Shown: positions 26,851-35,289 of the stretch, in pieces
Position numbering within the stretch: position 1 is the first letter of the stretch
Layout of the letters: every line of letters begins with the position of its first letter
From: Salinicola avicenniae
GTDB lineage: Bacteria > Pseudomonadota > Gammaproteobacteria > Pseudomonadales > Halomonadaceae
Reading direction: 5' to 3'
DNA: 64,000 nt
Assembly: GCF_023736115.1 (NCBI RefSeq)
Contig: NZ_JAKQZC010000003.1
Coordinates: 186,001-250,000, forward strand
Made by a program: the position numbers and the translations under genes
The notes under the pieces: model-generated
Databases searched by the model: none
Told to the model about the DNA's origin: nothing
What the model saw: the letters and a program-made list of their open reading frames with translations, nothing else

Positions 26851-27093
26851 TGTATCCGCAGTTCGTTCGTGCATTCGCGGTTTGTTCGTCATCCGCTACG
26901 GGTACTGGTCGGCAAGCTTACGGCTTCGCGCCATTCTCGCCCGCCTTCCCACTTCTTGTGGCACCTTGAGACGTCCTGACAGCGTCAGCGGTCAAAATGA
27001 GGGCGTGCGTCGGCGTGCTGTCCGCCCGTCGTCGCGATTCGTGCCGGTCCCCATCGCCTGTATCACCTGTCGCCGGGGCGCCTGCGAGCGCGC

Positions 27094-28170
27094 TCAGGGT
27101 GTCGCTGTCAGCTGCGCCTCGGGCGCTTCGTCCGTCGTGTCGGCAGACCACGCCTGCAGTCCTTCGAGAAAGGCGTGCAGGTCCTGCTCGCGCCGAATCG
27201 CGGCGAAGCAGGCGGCCGCGTTGGCATCGCGACCTCGCATGATGTTGAGCCACTGCTTGAGTAGCGAGACGATAAACTTCGCCGGCAGGCCGTCGGCCTG
27301 CTTGCTCGCCGCATAGCGGCACAGCGTTTCACGTCGCACCGACCAGGGGGTGGGGGGGAGGCGCTCGCCGCCGCTCGTCTGCCAGTGACGAATACGTCTT
27401 GCCAGCCAAGGATCGGCGAGGATGCCGCGCCCCAGCATCACGTCGCGACAGCCGGAGAGCGAACGCGCCTTCCAGTAATCCTCGAGTGTCCAGATATCGC
27501 CGTTGGCCACCACGGGCACCGACACGGCGGCACGAATGCGTGCGATCCACTCCCAGTGCGCCGGCGGGCGATAGCCTTCGCGCCGGGTGCGGGCATGTAC
27601 CACCAGCTCGGCGGCGCCGCCGGCTTCGGCCGCGCGGGCGCATGCCAGGGCCAGACGCTTGTCATCGAACCCGAGCCGCAGCTTGGCGTTGACCGAGGCG
27701 CCATGGCGGGCAGCAACGTTGGCCACGGCGGCCACGGCCGCTTCCACGCGTGCCGGTGTGCGTAACAGCGAGGCGCCGCCGTCGTGGCGATTGACCAGTT
27801 TGGCCGGGCAACCGAAGTTGAGATCGAGGAGCGTCGCGCCGAGCGCGATCGCTTGCTCGGCATTGGCCGCCAAGGCAACCGGGTCGGAGCCGAGTAGCTG
27901 TAGCGTGACGGGCGTGCCTGTCGGTGTCAGCGGTCCGCTCTCGCCCGTCTGGGCCAGCTCCGGGCAGTGGCGAAGGAAAACTCTGGCCGGCAGGCGGGCA
28001 TCGACCACGCGAACGAATTCGGTCACGCACCAGTCAAGTGTCCCGTCGGCGCTCAGCAGCGCCCGGGTATCGGCATCGATCACGCCCTCCATGGGCGCCA
28101 GGCCGATGCGTCCGGTGGCATGTGGCTCGAGAGCGGGCGTGGGGGAGAAGAGAGAAGCGGGGTCGGACAT
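27094..28170 (-). CDS. dusC: tRNA-dihydrouridine(16) synthase (DusC type)
   Basis: FMN enzyme that reduces uridine in the tRNA D-loop with NADPH. It has 358 residues. The TIM barrel starts IGLAPMEGVIDADTRALL; the catalytic cysteine is in LDLNFGCPAKLVNRHDGGASLL; FMN-binding VNAKLRLGF, VVHARTRREGY, VVANGDIWTLEDY and VMLGRGILADPWLA follow. The C-terminal RNA-binding helices include LKQWLNIMRG, typical of DusC rather than DusA or DusB. GGAGG stands 5 bp before the ATG. It is the last gene of a long minus-strand series, 150 bp after tctA, and probably independent of it. Confidence 0.92.
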   Translation of the reverse strand: MSDPASLFSPTPALEPHATGRIGLAPMEGVIDADTRALLSADGTLDWCVTEFVRVVDARLPARVFLRHCPELAQTGESGPLTPTGTPVTLQLLGSDPVALAANAEQAIALGATLLDLNFGCPAKLVNRHDGGASLLRTPARVEAAVAAVANVAARHGASVNAKLRLGFDDKRLALACARAAEAGGAAELVVHARTRREGYRPPAHWEWIARIRAAVSVPVVANGDIWTLEDYWKARSLSGCRDVMLGRGILADPWLARRIRHWQTSGGERLPPTPWSVRRETLCRYAASKQADGLPAKFIVSLLKQWLNIMRGRDANAAACFAAIRREQDLHAFLEGLQAWSADTTDEAPEAQLTATP

Positions 28171-28267
28171 GCGGCCTCCGTGAAATCGGCCGCCAAGCTA
28201 GCACATTTTGTCGTTGTCGCGAATGCCGTGCTCCGCTGATTCGGCGTTTCAGGGGGCCGGTGAGGGG

Positions 28268-28302
28268 AGCGCTCGCGGCCATTGGCGGTATCCGCGAGCG
28301 CT
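28268..28302. other. GC-rich inverted repeat after tctA
   Basis: 11-bp arms AGCGCTCGCGG and CCGCGAGCGCT with a 13-base loop, 18 bp beyond the tctA stop (minus strand). There is no T-run, so it may be a weak terminator or RNA-stabilising hairpin. Confidence 0.5.
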
Positions 28303-28320
28303 ATCCTGCCTGGTGAGGGA

Positions 28321-29826
28321 TTAGCGTCGTGCCGCGGCGCGCTGGCGCAGCAGGCCGCGCACGGTGAAGGCGACCGAGAGCACGGCAAGGATCAGTAGCC
28401 CGGCCGAGATCGGGCGGGTGAAGAACAGTGTCCAGTCTTCGTCGGCCATCAGCGCCCGGCGCAGGTTGGTCTCGGCGATCGGCCCGAGGATCACGCCGAG
28501 CACCAACGGTGCCAGCGGATAGTCGAGCTTGGCCAGCGCGTAGCCGACCAGGCCGATGCCGACCAGCAGATAGAGATCCGTGATGCGGTTGTTGAGGGCC
28601 AGTGCACCGACCGCGCAGCAGGTCAGCACCACCGGCACGATGACCGACTTGGGAATGGTGGTGATCTTGAGAAACCAGCGCAGGCTGAGCAGGCAGAACA
28701 CCAGCACCATGCCGGCGGCCAGGAACATCGCCAGGAACATGCCGTAGACCAGATCGGCGTTGTCCATGATCAGGCGCGGCCCGACGCTGACGCCCTGCAC
28801 CATCAGGGCTGCCATCAATACCGCATCCACGGCGCTGCCGGGGATGCCTAGCGCGATCATCGGAATCAGTCCGCCACCGGCGGTGGCCGAGTTGCCTGAC
28901 TCGGAGGCGACCACGCCGTCAGCGATACCGGTGCCGAAACGCTCCGGCGTCTTCGAGGCACGCTTGGCCTGATCGTAGGCGATCAGGTTGGCGATGCTGC
29001 CGCCGGCGCCGGGTACCGCGCCAATGATCACGCCCACGAGCGACGAGCGCAGCAGATTGACGGGGCGGGCGAGCACTTCGCGCATGACGGTCAGTGGCTG
29101 GAGCTGGAGGCGTCCGTGAATCAATGCCTTGCCCTGGCGCAGCTCCTCGGGATTCTCCACTTCGCCGGCCAGCTGGCTGACGGCGAAGATACCGATCAGC
29201 ACCACCAGAAACGGGAAGCCGGCGGCGAGCACGTCGACGCCGAAGGTGAAGCGGGGTACGCCCATCATCGGATCCTGGCCAACGGTGGCAATGAACAGTC
29301 CCAGCAGGCTCATCATCAGCCCCTTGAGCACCGACTTGCCGACCAGGCTCGCGACCACGGTGATGGCGAACAGGATCAGCGAGAAATACTCCCAGGGGCC
29401 GAGCTTGACCGCGATCAGCGCCAGCGGTGGTGCCGCGACGATCAGCACGATGGCGCTGACCAGCGCCCCGAAGAACGACGCCCAGATGCCCAGCCCGAGC
29501 GCGCGGCCCGGCTCGCCGTTACGCGCCATGGGGTAGGCGTCGAAGGTGGTGGCGACCGAGGAGGGGGTGCCGGGAATCCCCAGCAGGGCGGCGCTGATCA
29601 GGCCGCCCGAACAGCCACCCACATAGACCGCGAGCATGGTGGCGACCCCCTGCAGTGGCGGCATGGAGAACGTCACCGGTAGCGTCAGCACGATCGCCAT
29701 GGTGACGGTAAAGCCGGGGATGGCGGCAGCGATCACGCCGGCCACCACCCCGATCAGCATGCTGGCAATCGTGGCCAGCGAGAAGAGTTGCTCGACACTG
29801 GAGAGCAGTGCGTCGGTCATCGGCAT
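28321..29826 (-). CDS. tctA: tripartite tricarboxylate transporter, large membrane subunit
   Basis: Main permease subunit of a TctCBA transporter that imports a carboxylate bound by TctC, driven by an ion gradient. It has 501 residues and about 11-12 membrane segments. Family motifs are visible: GVVAGVIAAAIPGFTVTMAI near the N terminus, GGLISAALLGIPGTPSSVAT, DAYPMARNGEPGRALGLG, VGVIIGAVPGAGGSIANLIA, and GGGLIPMIALGIPGSAVDAV. The start is ATG CCG ATG, so codon 3 is an alternative; GAGGGAG lies upstream. tctB ends 57 bp before. The substrate is not known. Confidence 0.95.
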   Translation of the reverse strand: MPMTDALLSSVEQLFSLATIASMLIGVVAGVIAAAIPGFTVTMAIVLTLPVTFSMPPLQGVATMLAVYVGGCSGGLISAALLGIPGTPSSVATTFDAYPMARNGEPGRALGLGIWASFFGALVSAIVLIVAAPPLALIAVKLGPWEYFSLILFAITVVASLVGKSVLKGLMMSLLGLFIATVGQDPMMGVPRFTFGVDVLAAGFPFLVVLIGIFAVSQLAGEVENPEELRQGKALIHGRLQLQPLTVMREVLARPVNLLRSSLVGVIIGAVPGAGGSIANLIAYDQAKRASKTPERFGTGIADGVVASESGNSATAGGGLIPMIALGIPGSAVDAVLMAALMVQGVSVGPRLIMDNADLVYGMFLAMFLAAGMVLVFCLLSLRWFLKITTIPKSVIVPVVLTCCAVGALALNNRITDLYLLVGIGLVGYALAKLDYPLAPLVLGVILGPIAETNLRRALMADEDWTLFFTRPISAGLLILAVLSVAFTVRGLLRQRAAARR

Positions 29827-29883
29827 CGGAAGGCTCCCTCGGGCCCTGGTGCTTGTACGAGTCGAACGGCCGAGGCCGTGGAA

Positions 29884-30417
29884 TCAGAAGAGTCGGCCTG
29901 GTGGCAGCGAGATCAGGAAGACCTGGCTGAACAGCGCATGCAGCCCCACGCTGAACAGGACGGATACGATCAGGGCGGTCAGCAGGCGCTGGCCTCGACG
30001 CGCGCCGAGAATCCACTGCACACCCAGCAGGAATAGAAACGAGGCGACAGTGAAACCGACCCACGGCATCAGCGCGGCATAGAGCGCGAAGGTTGCCAGC
30101 GTCGCGAAGGCGAGGCGGCGGTGGATAAACCAGGCCAGGGTGCCGGTCCTGCAGGCCGCGTCACTGCGCCGCCAGGCGTTGACCGACTGCAGCAGCAGCG
30201 CGACGTTGAACAGCACCAGTGCACCCAGTACCAGGCGTGGAAAGGAGCCGGCGCCCAATGGTTCCCACATCGAGGAGGGGAGCTCGCCGGCCTGCACGAA
30301 GAGCGCGCTGAACAGGGCGGCCAGTGCGGCGTTGAACAGACCGTTGGCGAGCGCCTTGCCGCGGGCGTCCGACGCCTCCCGCGGTGAGCGGGAGGCGGTA
30401 TCGGTGGCGTCGTTCAT
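29884..30417 (-). CDS. tctB: tripartite tricarboxylate transporter, small membrane subunit
   Basis: Small four-helix membrane subunit that pairs with TctA. It has 177 residues; after a hydrophilic N terminus of about 24 residues come four hydrophobic stretches (GLFNAALAALFSALFVQAGE, FPRLVLGALVLFNVALLL, LAFATLATFALYAALMPWVG with SFLFLLGVQWILG, and LLTALIVSVLFSVGLHALFS). TctB is poorly conserved, so the call rests on topology and position between tctC and tctA. Its ATG overlaps the tctC stop by four bases (ATGA), indicating coupled translation. Confidence 0.9.
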   Translation of the reverse strand: MNDATDTASRSPREASDARGKALANGLFNAALAALFSALFVQAGELPSSMWEPLGAGSFPRLVLGALVLFNVALLLQSVNAWRRSDAACRTGTLAWFIHRRLAFATLATFALYAALMPWVGFTVASFLFLLGVQWILGARRGQRLLTALIVSVLFSVGLHALFSQVFLISLPPGRLF

Positions 30418-31427
30418 CGGGCCAGCTTGCCTGAGAGGCGCTCGATGGTGGCATCGACGTCGGCGAGGTAGTCGGTATAGGCGTCGGGGCCCATGAATTC
30501 GACCTGCGCGCCGGCGCGGTTCATGCGTTCGATGAATGCCGGATCCTGCGACATCGTCTCGAAGGCGTCGGCCAGGGTCTCGACCTTGGCGTCATCGATG
30601 CCCTGGGGCGCGACGATGCCACGGTTGACGCTCAGGTTGAGGCTGTCGTAGCCCAGCTCCTTGAACGTCGGTACGTTGGGTGTGTCGTCGAGGCGCTGGT
30701 TGCTGCCCACGGCCAGAAAGCGCAGATCGCCGTTCTTGACGAACTCCAGACTGGAGGAAATATCGCCGATGGCGGCGTCGACGTGCCCGCCGACCAGGCC
30801 GCGAATACGCGCGCCGGTCCCTTCATAGCCCACATAGCGGAACTCGGCGCCGATGGCATCCTCGATCATGGCGGCGTGGACGTGCGGGATACCGCCCAGT
30901 GTCGCACCGACACGAATCTCGCCGGGATGCGCCTTGGCATACTCGGCGAAGTCGTCGAACGTCTGCCAGTCACTGTCGCCGTTGACCACCAGATACTGTG
31001 GCGAAGAGGCCAGCGAGGCGATCGGCTGGAAGTCGTCCCAGTCGAGCTGGGTCAGGCCGGTGGCGTTGGCGGCCATCAGTCCCTCGTGGATCTGGCCAAC
31101 GGTGTAGCCGTCCGGATCGCGATCGGCCAGTTCCTTGAGTCCCAGCGTGCCACTGACGCCGGGCATGTTGATCACCGGCAGGGGCTGGCCGATGGCATCG
31201 TCGGCCGCGTTGGAGATGATCCGCATCAGCGTGTCGCTGCCGCCGCCCGGTGACCAGGGCACGATAAACTCGATGGCGTGGTCGGGGTACGCCTGCGCTT
31301 GCGCCGTGGCGCTGGTGGCGAGGGCGCCGACCGTGAGGCCGAGTGTCAAGCTGGCAACGGTGCCGCTGGCGGTCAGCAGGCGGCGCATACGGCCTTCACG
31401 GGCATGGCGGAGAGAGTTCTGAAGCAT
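30414..31427 (-). CDS. tctC: tripartite tricarboxylate transporter, periplasmic binding protein
   Basis: Solute-binding protein of the Bug/TctC family, 337 residues. A signal peptide is clear (MRRLLTASGTVASLTLGL, ending ATSATAQA before QAYPDHAIEF). The mature protein begins with the family pattern EFIVPWSPGGGSDTLMRI and has GVSGTLGLKELADRDPDGYT and VGATLGGIPHVHAAMIE. Two starts are possible: ATG 31427, whose ribosome site AAGGACAAGGAC is supplied by an upstream hexamer repeat, and ATG 31388 (MRRLLTAS), preceded by AAGG. It is the first gene of the tctCBA operon. The ligand is probably a di- or tricarboxylate, but Bug proteins vary widely. Confidence 0.93.
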   Translation of the reverse strand: MLQNSLRHAREGRMRRLLTASGTVASLTLGLTVGALATSATAQAQAYPDHAIEFIVPWSPGGGSDTLMRIISNAADDAIGQPLPVINMPGVSGTLGLKELADRDPDGYTVGQIHEGLMAANATGLTQLDWDDFQPIASLASSPQYLVVNGDSDWQTFDDFAEYAKAHPGEIRVGATLGGIPHVHAAMIEDAIGAEFRYVGYEGTGARIRGLVGGHVDAAIGDISSSLEFVKNGDLRFLAVGSNQRLDDTPNVPTFKELGYDSLNLSVNRGIVAPQGIDDAKVETLADAFETMSQDPAFIERMNRAGAQVEFMGPDAYTDYLADVDATIERLSGKLAR

Positions 31428-31537
31428 GATGTTGTCCTTGTCCTTGTCGTTGTGCGATCCAGATCGCGTTGTCGAGTCACGGTTGCTGTCGTTGTCGTTG
31501 TCGTTGCTGTCTTTGTTGTCGCTGCTGTCGTTGTCAC
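31428..31537. repeat. degenerate GTTGTC-type hexamer repeats in the tctC leader
   Basis: GTTGTC/GTCGTT/GCTGTC hexamers are repeated in two patches (31431-31453 and about 31482-31537). On the tctC strand they read as CAACGA/GACAAC units; those next to the start become AAGGACAAGGAC and serve as its ribosome site. A small inverted repeat GCGATC-CA-GATCGC (31454-31467) separates the patches. Confidence 0.7.
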
Positions 31538-31547
31538 CCGGTTGGTC

Positions 31548-31586
31548 GTTGGCCCGATCGCGGCAGGGCGCGGCGATCGGGTCAAC
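31548..31586. other. inverted repeat between chrA and tctC
   Basis: Arms GTTGGCCCGATCGC and GCGATCGGGTCAAC match at 13 of 14 positions around an 11-base loop. It lies just after the second chrA stop on the minus strand. No T-run; could end or protect the ggt-chrA transcript. Confidence 0.5.
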
Positions 31587-31608
31587 GGGTGGCCGGCGAG
31601 TGTGATGC

Positions 31609-32139
31609 CTAGCCGAGCAGCAGTCCGCCGTAGACCAGCCCCAACAGGACTGCCCACACCGGATGGCAACGGAACCGCCACAGCAGCAGGGCCGAGGCGA
31701 GCCCGATGATGGCAGTATGCAGCCAGCCGGCGCCGGCGGCGCCCTCGCTCAGGAACGACCAGGTGAGGTAGGCCATTAGTACCATGATGACCGGTCGCAC
31801 CCACTGGCTCATGGATTTCACCTTGATCGACTCGCGGTAGCGGTAGAGCGTCCCCAGCGCCACAAGCATCAGCAGCAGCGACGGCGCCACGGTGGCGAAG
31901 GTCGCGACCAGGCTGCCGCCAAGCCCGCCGACTTCGTAGCCGATGTAGCCGGCCATCTTGGTCGCGATGGGACTGGGCAGGGTGTTGCCGAGTGCCAGCG
32001 TCTCGGCGAACTGCTGTGAGGTCATCCAGCCGTAATGGCCGACGACTTCATTCTCGATCAGGGGGATGATCGCCGGGCCGCCGCCGTAGCCGATGATGTT
32101 GGGAATGAAGAAGGCGAGGAAGAGGTCCCAGTAGATCAT
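31609..32139 (-). CDS. chrA: ChrA family half-size transporter, second of pair
   Basis: Membrane protein of the chromate ion transporter family, short (single-domain) type, 176 residues with five or six hydrophobic segments. Marks: FIPNIIGYGGGPAIIPLIEN, FAETLALGNTLPSPIATKMA and GYIGYEVGG. The start at 32139 overlaps the stop of the first half by four bases (ATGA), so the two halves are made together and probably form a heterodimer, the known layout of short-chain ChrA pairs. Chromate efflux is the tested role for the family, but here the genes follow a gamma-glutamyltransferase-like gene, so another anion is possible. Confidence 0.9.
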   Translation of the reverse strand: MIYWDLFLAFFIPNIIGYGGGPAIIPLIENEVVGHYGWMTSQQFAETLALGNTLPSPIATKMAGYIGYEVGGLGGSLVATFATVAPSLLLMLVALGTLYRYRESIKVKSMSQWVRPVIMVLMAYLTWSFLSEGAAGAGWLHTAIIGLASALLLWRFRCHPVWAVLLGLVYGGLLLG

Positions 32140-32729
32140 GAGCCCGTCTCCGGTGGCGGTGCGTCCGGTGTCTTGCGCTTGGGCTCCGGGCGCATCAGCG
32201 CGGCGATCAACAGCGCGCCGATGACCAGGCCGGGGTGCACGCCGAGACCGTAGATCAGCCCGCCCGCGACGATGCCCATCACCAGCGTGGCGATCCAGCC
32301 CAGCGCCAGGCGCGACTTCTGGAAGAAGTCCCAAGTGAGCTGGGCCATCATGATCATCACGACCGGCACCACGCCCTCGCTCATGCCCTGGATCCAGCGC
32401 TGATCGCGGAAGCGCGTGAAGACGCCGAGCAGCAGTGCCATCGCCACGATGCACGGTAGGATTACCGCGAGCACGGCATTCACGCAGCCGAGCGTGCCGC
32501 CGACCCGGTAGCCGATATAGCCGGCCATCTTCGTGGCGATGGGCCCGGGCAGGGTATTGCCGATAGCGAGGACGTCTCCGAAGTCGTCATCGGTCATCCA
32601 CGAGTAGCGCGTGACGGCCTCGGCGCGCACCAGCGGGATCATCGACGGGCCGCCGCCGAAGCCGAGCAGGCCGATGCGCAGGAATGCGACGAACAGTTGT
32701 CGCTGAGTGGTCAGGGATCGGGAGGCCAT
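32136..32729 (-). CDS. chrA: ChrA family half-size transporter, first of pair
   Basis: Single-domain ChrA homologue of 197 residues with five or six membrane segments. The hallmark sequence is LRIGLLGFGGGPSMIPLVRA and then VLAIGNTLPGPIATKMAGY, followed by a hydrophobic stretch NAVLAVILPCIVAMALLL. The C terminus is hydrophilic (RPEPKRKTPDAPPP). The start lies 3 bp after the stop of the ggt-like gene and its own stop overlaps the second chrA, so all three are read from one transcript. Each half has its own full N-terminal motif, so this is a natural pair and not one broken gene. Confidence 0.9.
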   Translation of the reverse strand: MASRSLTTQRQLFVAFLRIGLLGFGGGPSMIPLVRAEAVTRYSWMTDDDFGDVLAIGNTLPGPIATKMAGYIGYRVGGTLGCVNAVLAVILPCIVAMALLLGVFTRFRDQRWIQGMSEGVVPVVMIMMAQLTWDFFQKSRLALGWIATLVMGIVAGGLIYGLGVHPGLVIGALLIAALMRPEPKRKTPDAPPPETGS

Positions 32730-32732
32730 CGG

Positions 32733-34370
32733 TCAGAGCACCGCGATGCTGGCGTCGGTACGCGGTTCGGTGCCACCGCAGTAGACCCCGCTATTCGGGT
32801 CGCGCAGGATGACCTGGCCGCGGCCGTAGCCGGTGCTATCCACGGCGATGCTGATCCGGTGGCCGCGTTCCGCCATATCGCGGATGAGGTGCAGCGGGTA
32901 GCCGGGTTCGATGCCGATCTTGCGCTCGCCCATCCACTGCCAACGCGGGGCGTCCAGCGCTGCCTGCGGGTTGAGGCCGAAGTCGACCAGGTTCATGACT
33001 ACCTGCATGTGGCCCTGGGGCTGCATGAAACCGCCCATGACGCCGAAGGGACCCAGCGCAGTGTCACCCTGGGTGAGGAAGCCCGGAATGATGGTGTGGA
33101 AAGTGCGTTTGCCGGGCTCGAGCACGTTGACGTGGTCGGCATCCAGGCTGAAACCGTGGCCGCGGTTCTGCAACGAAATACCGGTATCCGGTACCACGAC
33201 GCCGGCGCCGAAGCCGTGATAGTTGCTCTGAATGTAGGAGACCATGTTGCCGTCACTGTCGGCCGTGGCCAGATACACGGTGCCACCCGCCTGCGGTTCG
33301 CCGGGCGCCGGGTCGATGGCGCGTTCGCCGATCAGGCGCCGGCGGGTATCGGCGTAGGCGTCGCTCAGGAGCGCCTCGACCTCGACGCGCATGCGATCGG
33401 CCTGGGTGATGTGGAAGTGGCCGTCGGTATAGGCCAGTTTCATCGCTTCGAGCTGGCGATGGAGCGTCAGCGGTGCGTCACGTACGCCGGGGTCGAAGCC
33501 CGCCATTACCTTGAGCGCCATCAGCGCCACCATGCCCTGGCCGTTGGGCGGGATCTCCCACACATCGTAGCCGCGATAGTTGACCGAAATCGGCGTGACC
33601 CACTCCGGTGCATAGGCGGCGAGATCGGCGGCGCGCAGATAGCCACCGGTGGCCTGCGAGAACGCATCGATCCTGGCGGCCAGTTCGCCACGATAGAAAC
33701 TGTCGCAGTGGCTCTCGGCCAGTGCTTCCAGCGTGCGCGCCTGGGCCTCGTTGCGATAGAGCTCGCCGGGCTGCGGTGCGTGGCCGTTGGGCGCAAAGGC
33801 GTCCAGCCAGGGGGCGACGGCCGGATCATCCGACAGGGCGCGGAATTCGATCTCGGCGCGCTGCCACAGCTGGCTGATCACCGGCGAGACCGGGAATCCC
33901 TCGCGGGCGATGCGGATCGCCGGCTCGAGCAGCGTCGCGAAATCGAGCTTGCCATACTGTTTCGACAGCTCGGCCCAGGCCGCGGGCACGCCGGGCACCG
34001 TGACCGGCGTCCAGCCGTGAAGCGGCATCTCGTCATGCCCCGCGGCCAGGACCGCGTCGCGTGTCAGGCTCGCAGGCGCCTGGCCGCTGGCGTTGAGGCC
34101 GTGCAGCTTGCCTTGGCCGCCGCCGCCCGCTGGGTCGGCGATCCAGACCAGCGCGAAGGCATCGCCGCCGATGCCGTTGCCGGTCGGCTCGACCACGGTC
34201 AGCACCGCGGCCGTAGCGATGGCGGCATCGATGGCGTTGCCGCCGCCAGCGAGAATATCCCGTCCTGCCTGACTGGCCAGCGGCTGTGAGGCGGCGACCA
34301 TGCCGCGCTTCGAATAGGTGGCGCTGCGGCGCGACGGATAGGGATTATTGTGGTTCAAGCCGAGGCTCAT
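32733..34370 (-). CDS. gamma-glutamyltransferase family protein (YwrD-like, cytoplasmic)
   Basis: Ntn-hydrolase that should self-cleave before a threonine to give two subunits and act on gamma-glutamyl compounds. From the ATG at 34370 it has 545 residues (MSLGLNHNNPYPSRRSATYS). The N-terminal half has GRDILAGGGNAIDAAIATAA and EPTGNGIGGDAFALV; the predicted cleavage is before Thr364 in AGGTVYLATADSDGNMVS; GPFGVMGGFMQPQGHMQ follows. No signal peptide is present, unlike periplasmic Ggt. A frame 27 codons longer starts at 34451 but would overlap the divergent promoter region. It heads a tight ggt-chrA-chrA unit and is divergent from a GntR regulator. The natural substrate is unknown. Confidence 0.9.
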   Translation of the reverse strand: MSLGLNHNNPYPSRRSATYSKRGMVAASQPLASQAGRDILAGGGNAIDAAIATAAVLTVVEPTGNGIGGDAFALVWIADPAGGGGQGKLHGLNASGQAPASLTRDAVLAAGHDEMPLHGWTPVTVPGVPAAWAELSKQYGKLDFATLLEPAIRIAREGFPVSPVISQLWQRAEIEFRALSDDPAVAPWLDAFAPNGHAPQPGELYRNEAQARTLEALAESHCDSFYRGELAARIDAFSQATGGYLRAADLAAYAPEWVTPISVNYRGYDVWEIPPNGQGMVALMALKVMAGFDPGVRDAPLTLHRQLEAMKLAYTDGHFHITQADRMRVEVEALLSDAYADTRRRLIGERAIDPAPGEPQAGGTVYLATADSDGNMVSYIQSNYHGFGAGVVVPDTGISLQNRGHGFSLDADHVNVLEPGKRTFHTIIPGFLTQGDTALGPFGVMGGFMQPQGHMQVVMNLVDFGLNPQAALDAPRWQWMGERKIGIEPGYPLHLIRDMAERGHRISIAVDSTGYGRGQVILRDPNSGVYCGGTEPRTDASIAVL

Positions 34371-34453
34371 GGCCGGGTTCTCGCTGGTTGTCCGAGCGTT
34401 CGCGTCTTGTTCCGGCGTGCTATGCGCGCTCGGGTGCGAATCGGTTATCATGG

Positions 34454-34492
34454 AAAAATCGATTTTTTACTATGGCGTCGATATCGATATCG
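34454..34492. promoter_or_regulatory. two perfect 14-bp palindromes between ggt-like and GntR genes
   Basis: AAAAATCGATTTTT (34454-34467) and CGATATCGATATCG (34479-34492) lie 25 bp apart, centre to centre, in the divergent intergenic region. GntR-type repressors bind short palindromes in their own divergent promoters, so this is the likely operator; binding itself is inferred. Confidence 0.5.
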
Positions 34493-34545
34493 GGTCAAGG
34501 CCCGATGACGAGGGTGCCACCACCGCGGCAGCGAGAGCAGCGTTC

Positions 34546-35223
34546 ATGGGGAGTCAGGAGTCTTTGGCGGCGAGTGCCACCAGCGAGATCTATACGGCGC
34601 TCAAGCGCGATCTGATCGGCGGTCGGTTTCGCGCCGGCGAGAAGCTGGCGATCAATGCACTCAAGCAGCACTACCGGATCGGTCTGAGTCCGTTGCGCGA
34701 AGCGCTCAATCGGCTGGCCGCCTATGGTCTGCTGGAGCAGGAAAATCAGCGCGGTTTTCGCGTGCCGGCGCTGTCGCGCGATGAGCTCGATGACATCATT
34801 GCTCTACGTCAGCGTTTCGAGGGCGAAGCGCTGACGCAGGCGTTGGCGCGTGGCGATGCCGATTGGGAAGCGCGGCTTATCGGGGCCGGCCATCGGCTCA
34901 AGCGGGCGGACGAGACGGCCACCGACCTCGAGCAGTGGGAACAGGCACATCTGCAGTTCCATCGCTGCCTGTTGGAGCAGTGCGGTTCGCCGTGGCTATT
35001 GCGCTTCATCGAGCAGCTCCATGATCAGTTCGACCGCTATCGCCGTATGGCCCCCGCCAACCCCGCCATTCGCGAGACGCTCGACAGTCAGCATGCCGAG
35101 TTGGTGACGCTGGCGCTGGCGGGTCACAGTCGGGCGGCCTGTGACCTCCTGCAGGCGCATATCCGGCTCTCCGGCGAGGTGGCGCTCGGCGCCTGCCAGA
35201 TCGATGAGCGGGGTCAGAGCTAG
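34546..35223 (+). CDS. GntR family regulator, FCD type
   Basis: Transcription factor of 225 residues. The N-terminal winged helix-turn-helix has YTALKRDLIGGRFRAGEKLA, then LSPLREALNRLAAYGLLEQE, the GntR recognition helix; the C-terminal FCD domain has RQRFEGEALTQALARGD, and the metal or ligand histidines include QLHDQFDRYRR and HAELVTLALAGH. The start at 34546 (MGSQESLAAS) gives the normal FCD length; an upstream in-frame ATG at 34450 would put both palindromes inside the gene. It is divergent from the ggt-chrA genes and probably controls them, and perhaps tctCBA; the effector is likely an organic acid. Confidence 0.88.
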   Translation: MGSQESLAASATSEIYTALKRDLIGGRFRAGEKLAINALKQHYRIGLSPLREALNRLAAYGLLEQENQRGFRVPALSRDELDDIIALRQRFEGEALTQALARGDADWEARLIGAGHRLKRADETATDLEQWEQAHLQFHRCLLEQCGSPWLLRFIEQLHDQFDRYRRMAPANPAIRETLDSQHAELVTLALAGHSRAACDLLQAHIRLSGEVALGACQIDERGQS

Positions 35224-35289
35224 GCGCTCGACACGACAGCGCGTGGACGTTGAGACAGGCGGGCGGGGACAGGGCGGCCACGTCGAGTG

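Noticed and set aside
26652-26979. Open frames across the tRNA-Arg genes
   Set aside because: They read through tRNA sequence and the terminator; artefacts.
31609-32729. The two chrA halves as one gene broken by a frameshift
   Set aside because: Each half has its own complete N-terminal family motif, and the junction is an ATGA overlap typical of natural short-chain ChrA pairs.
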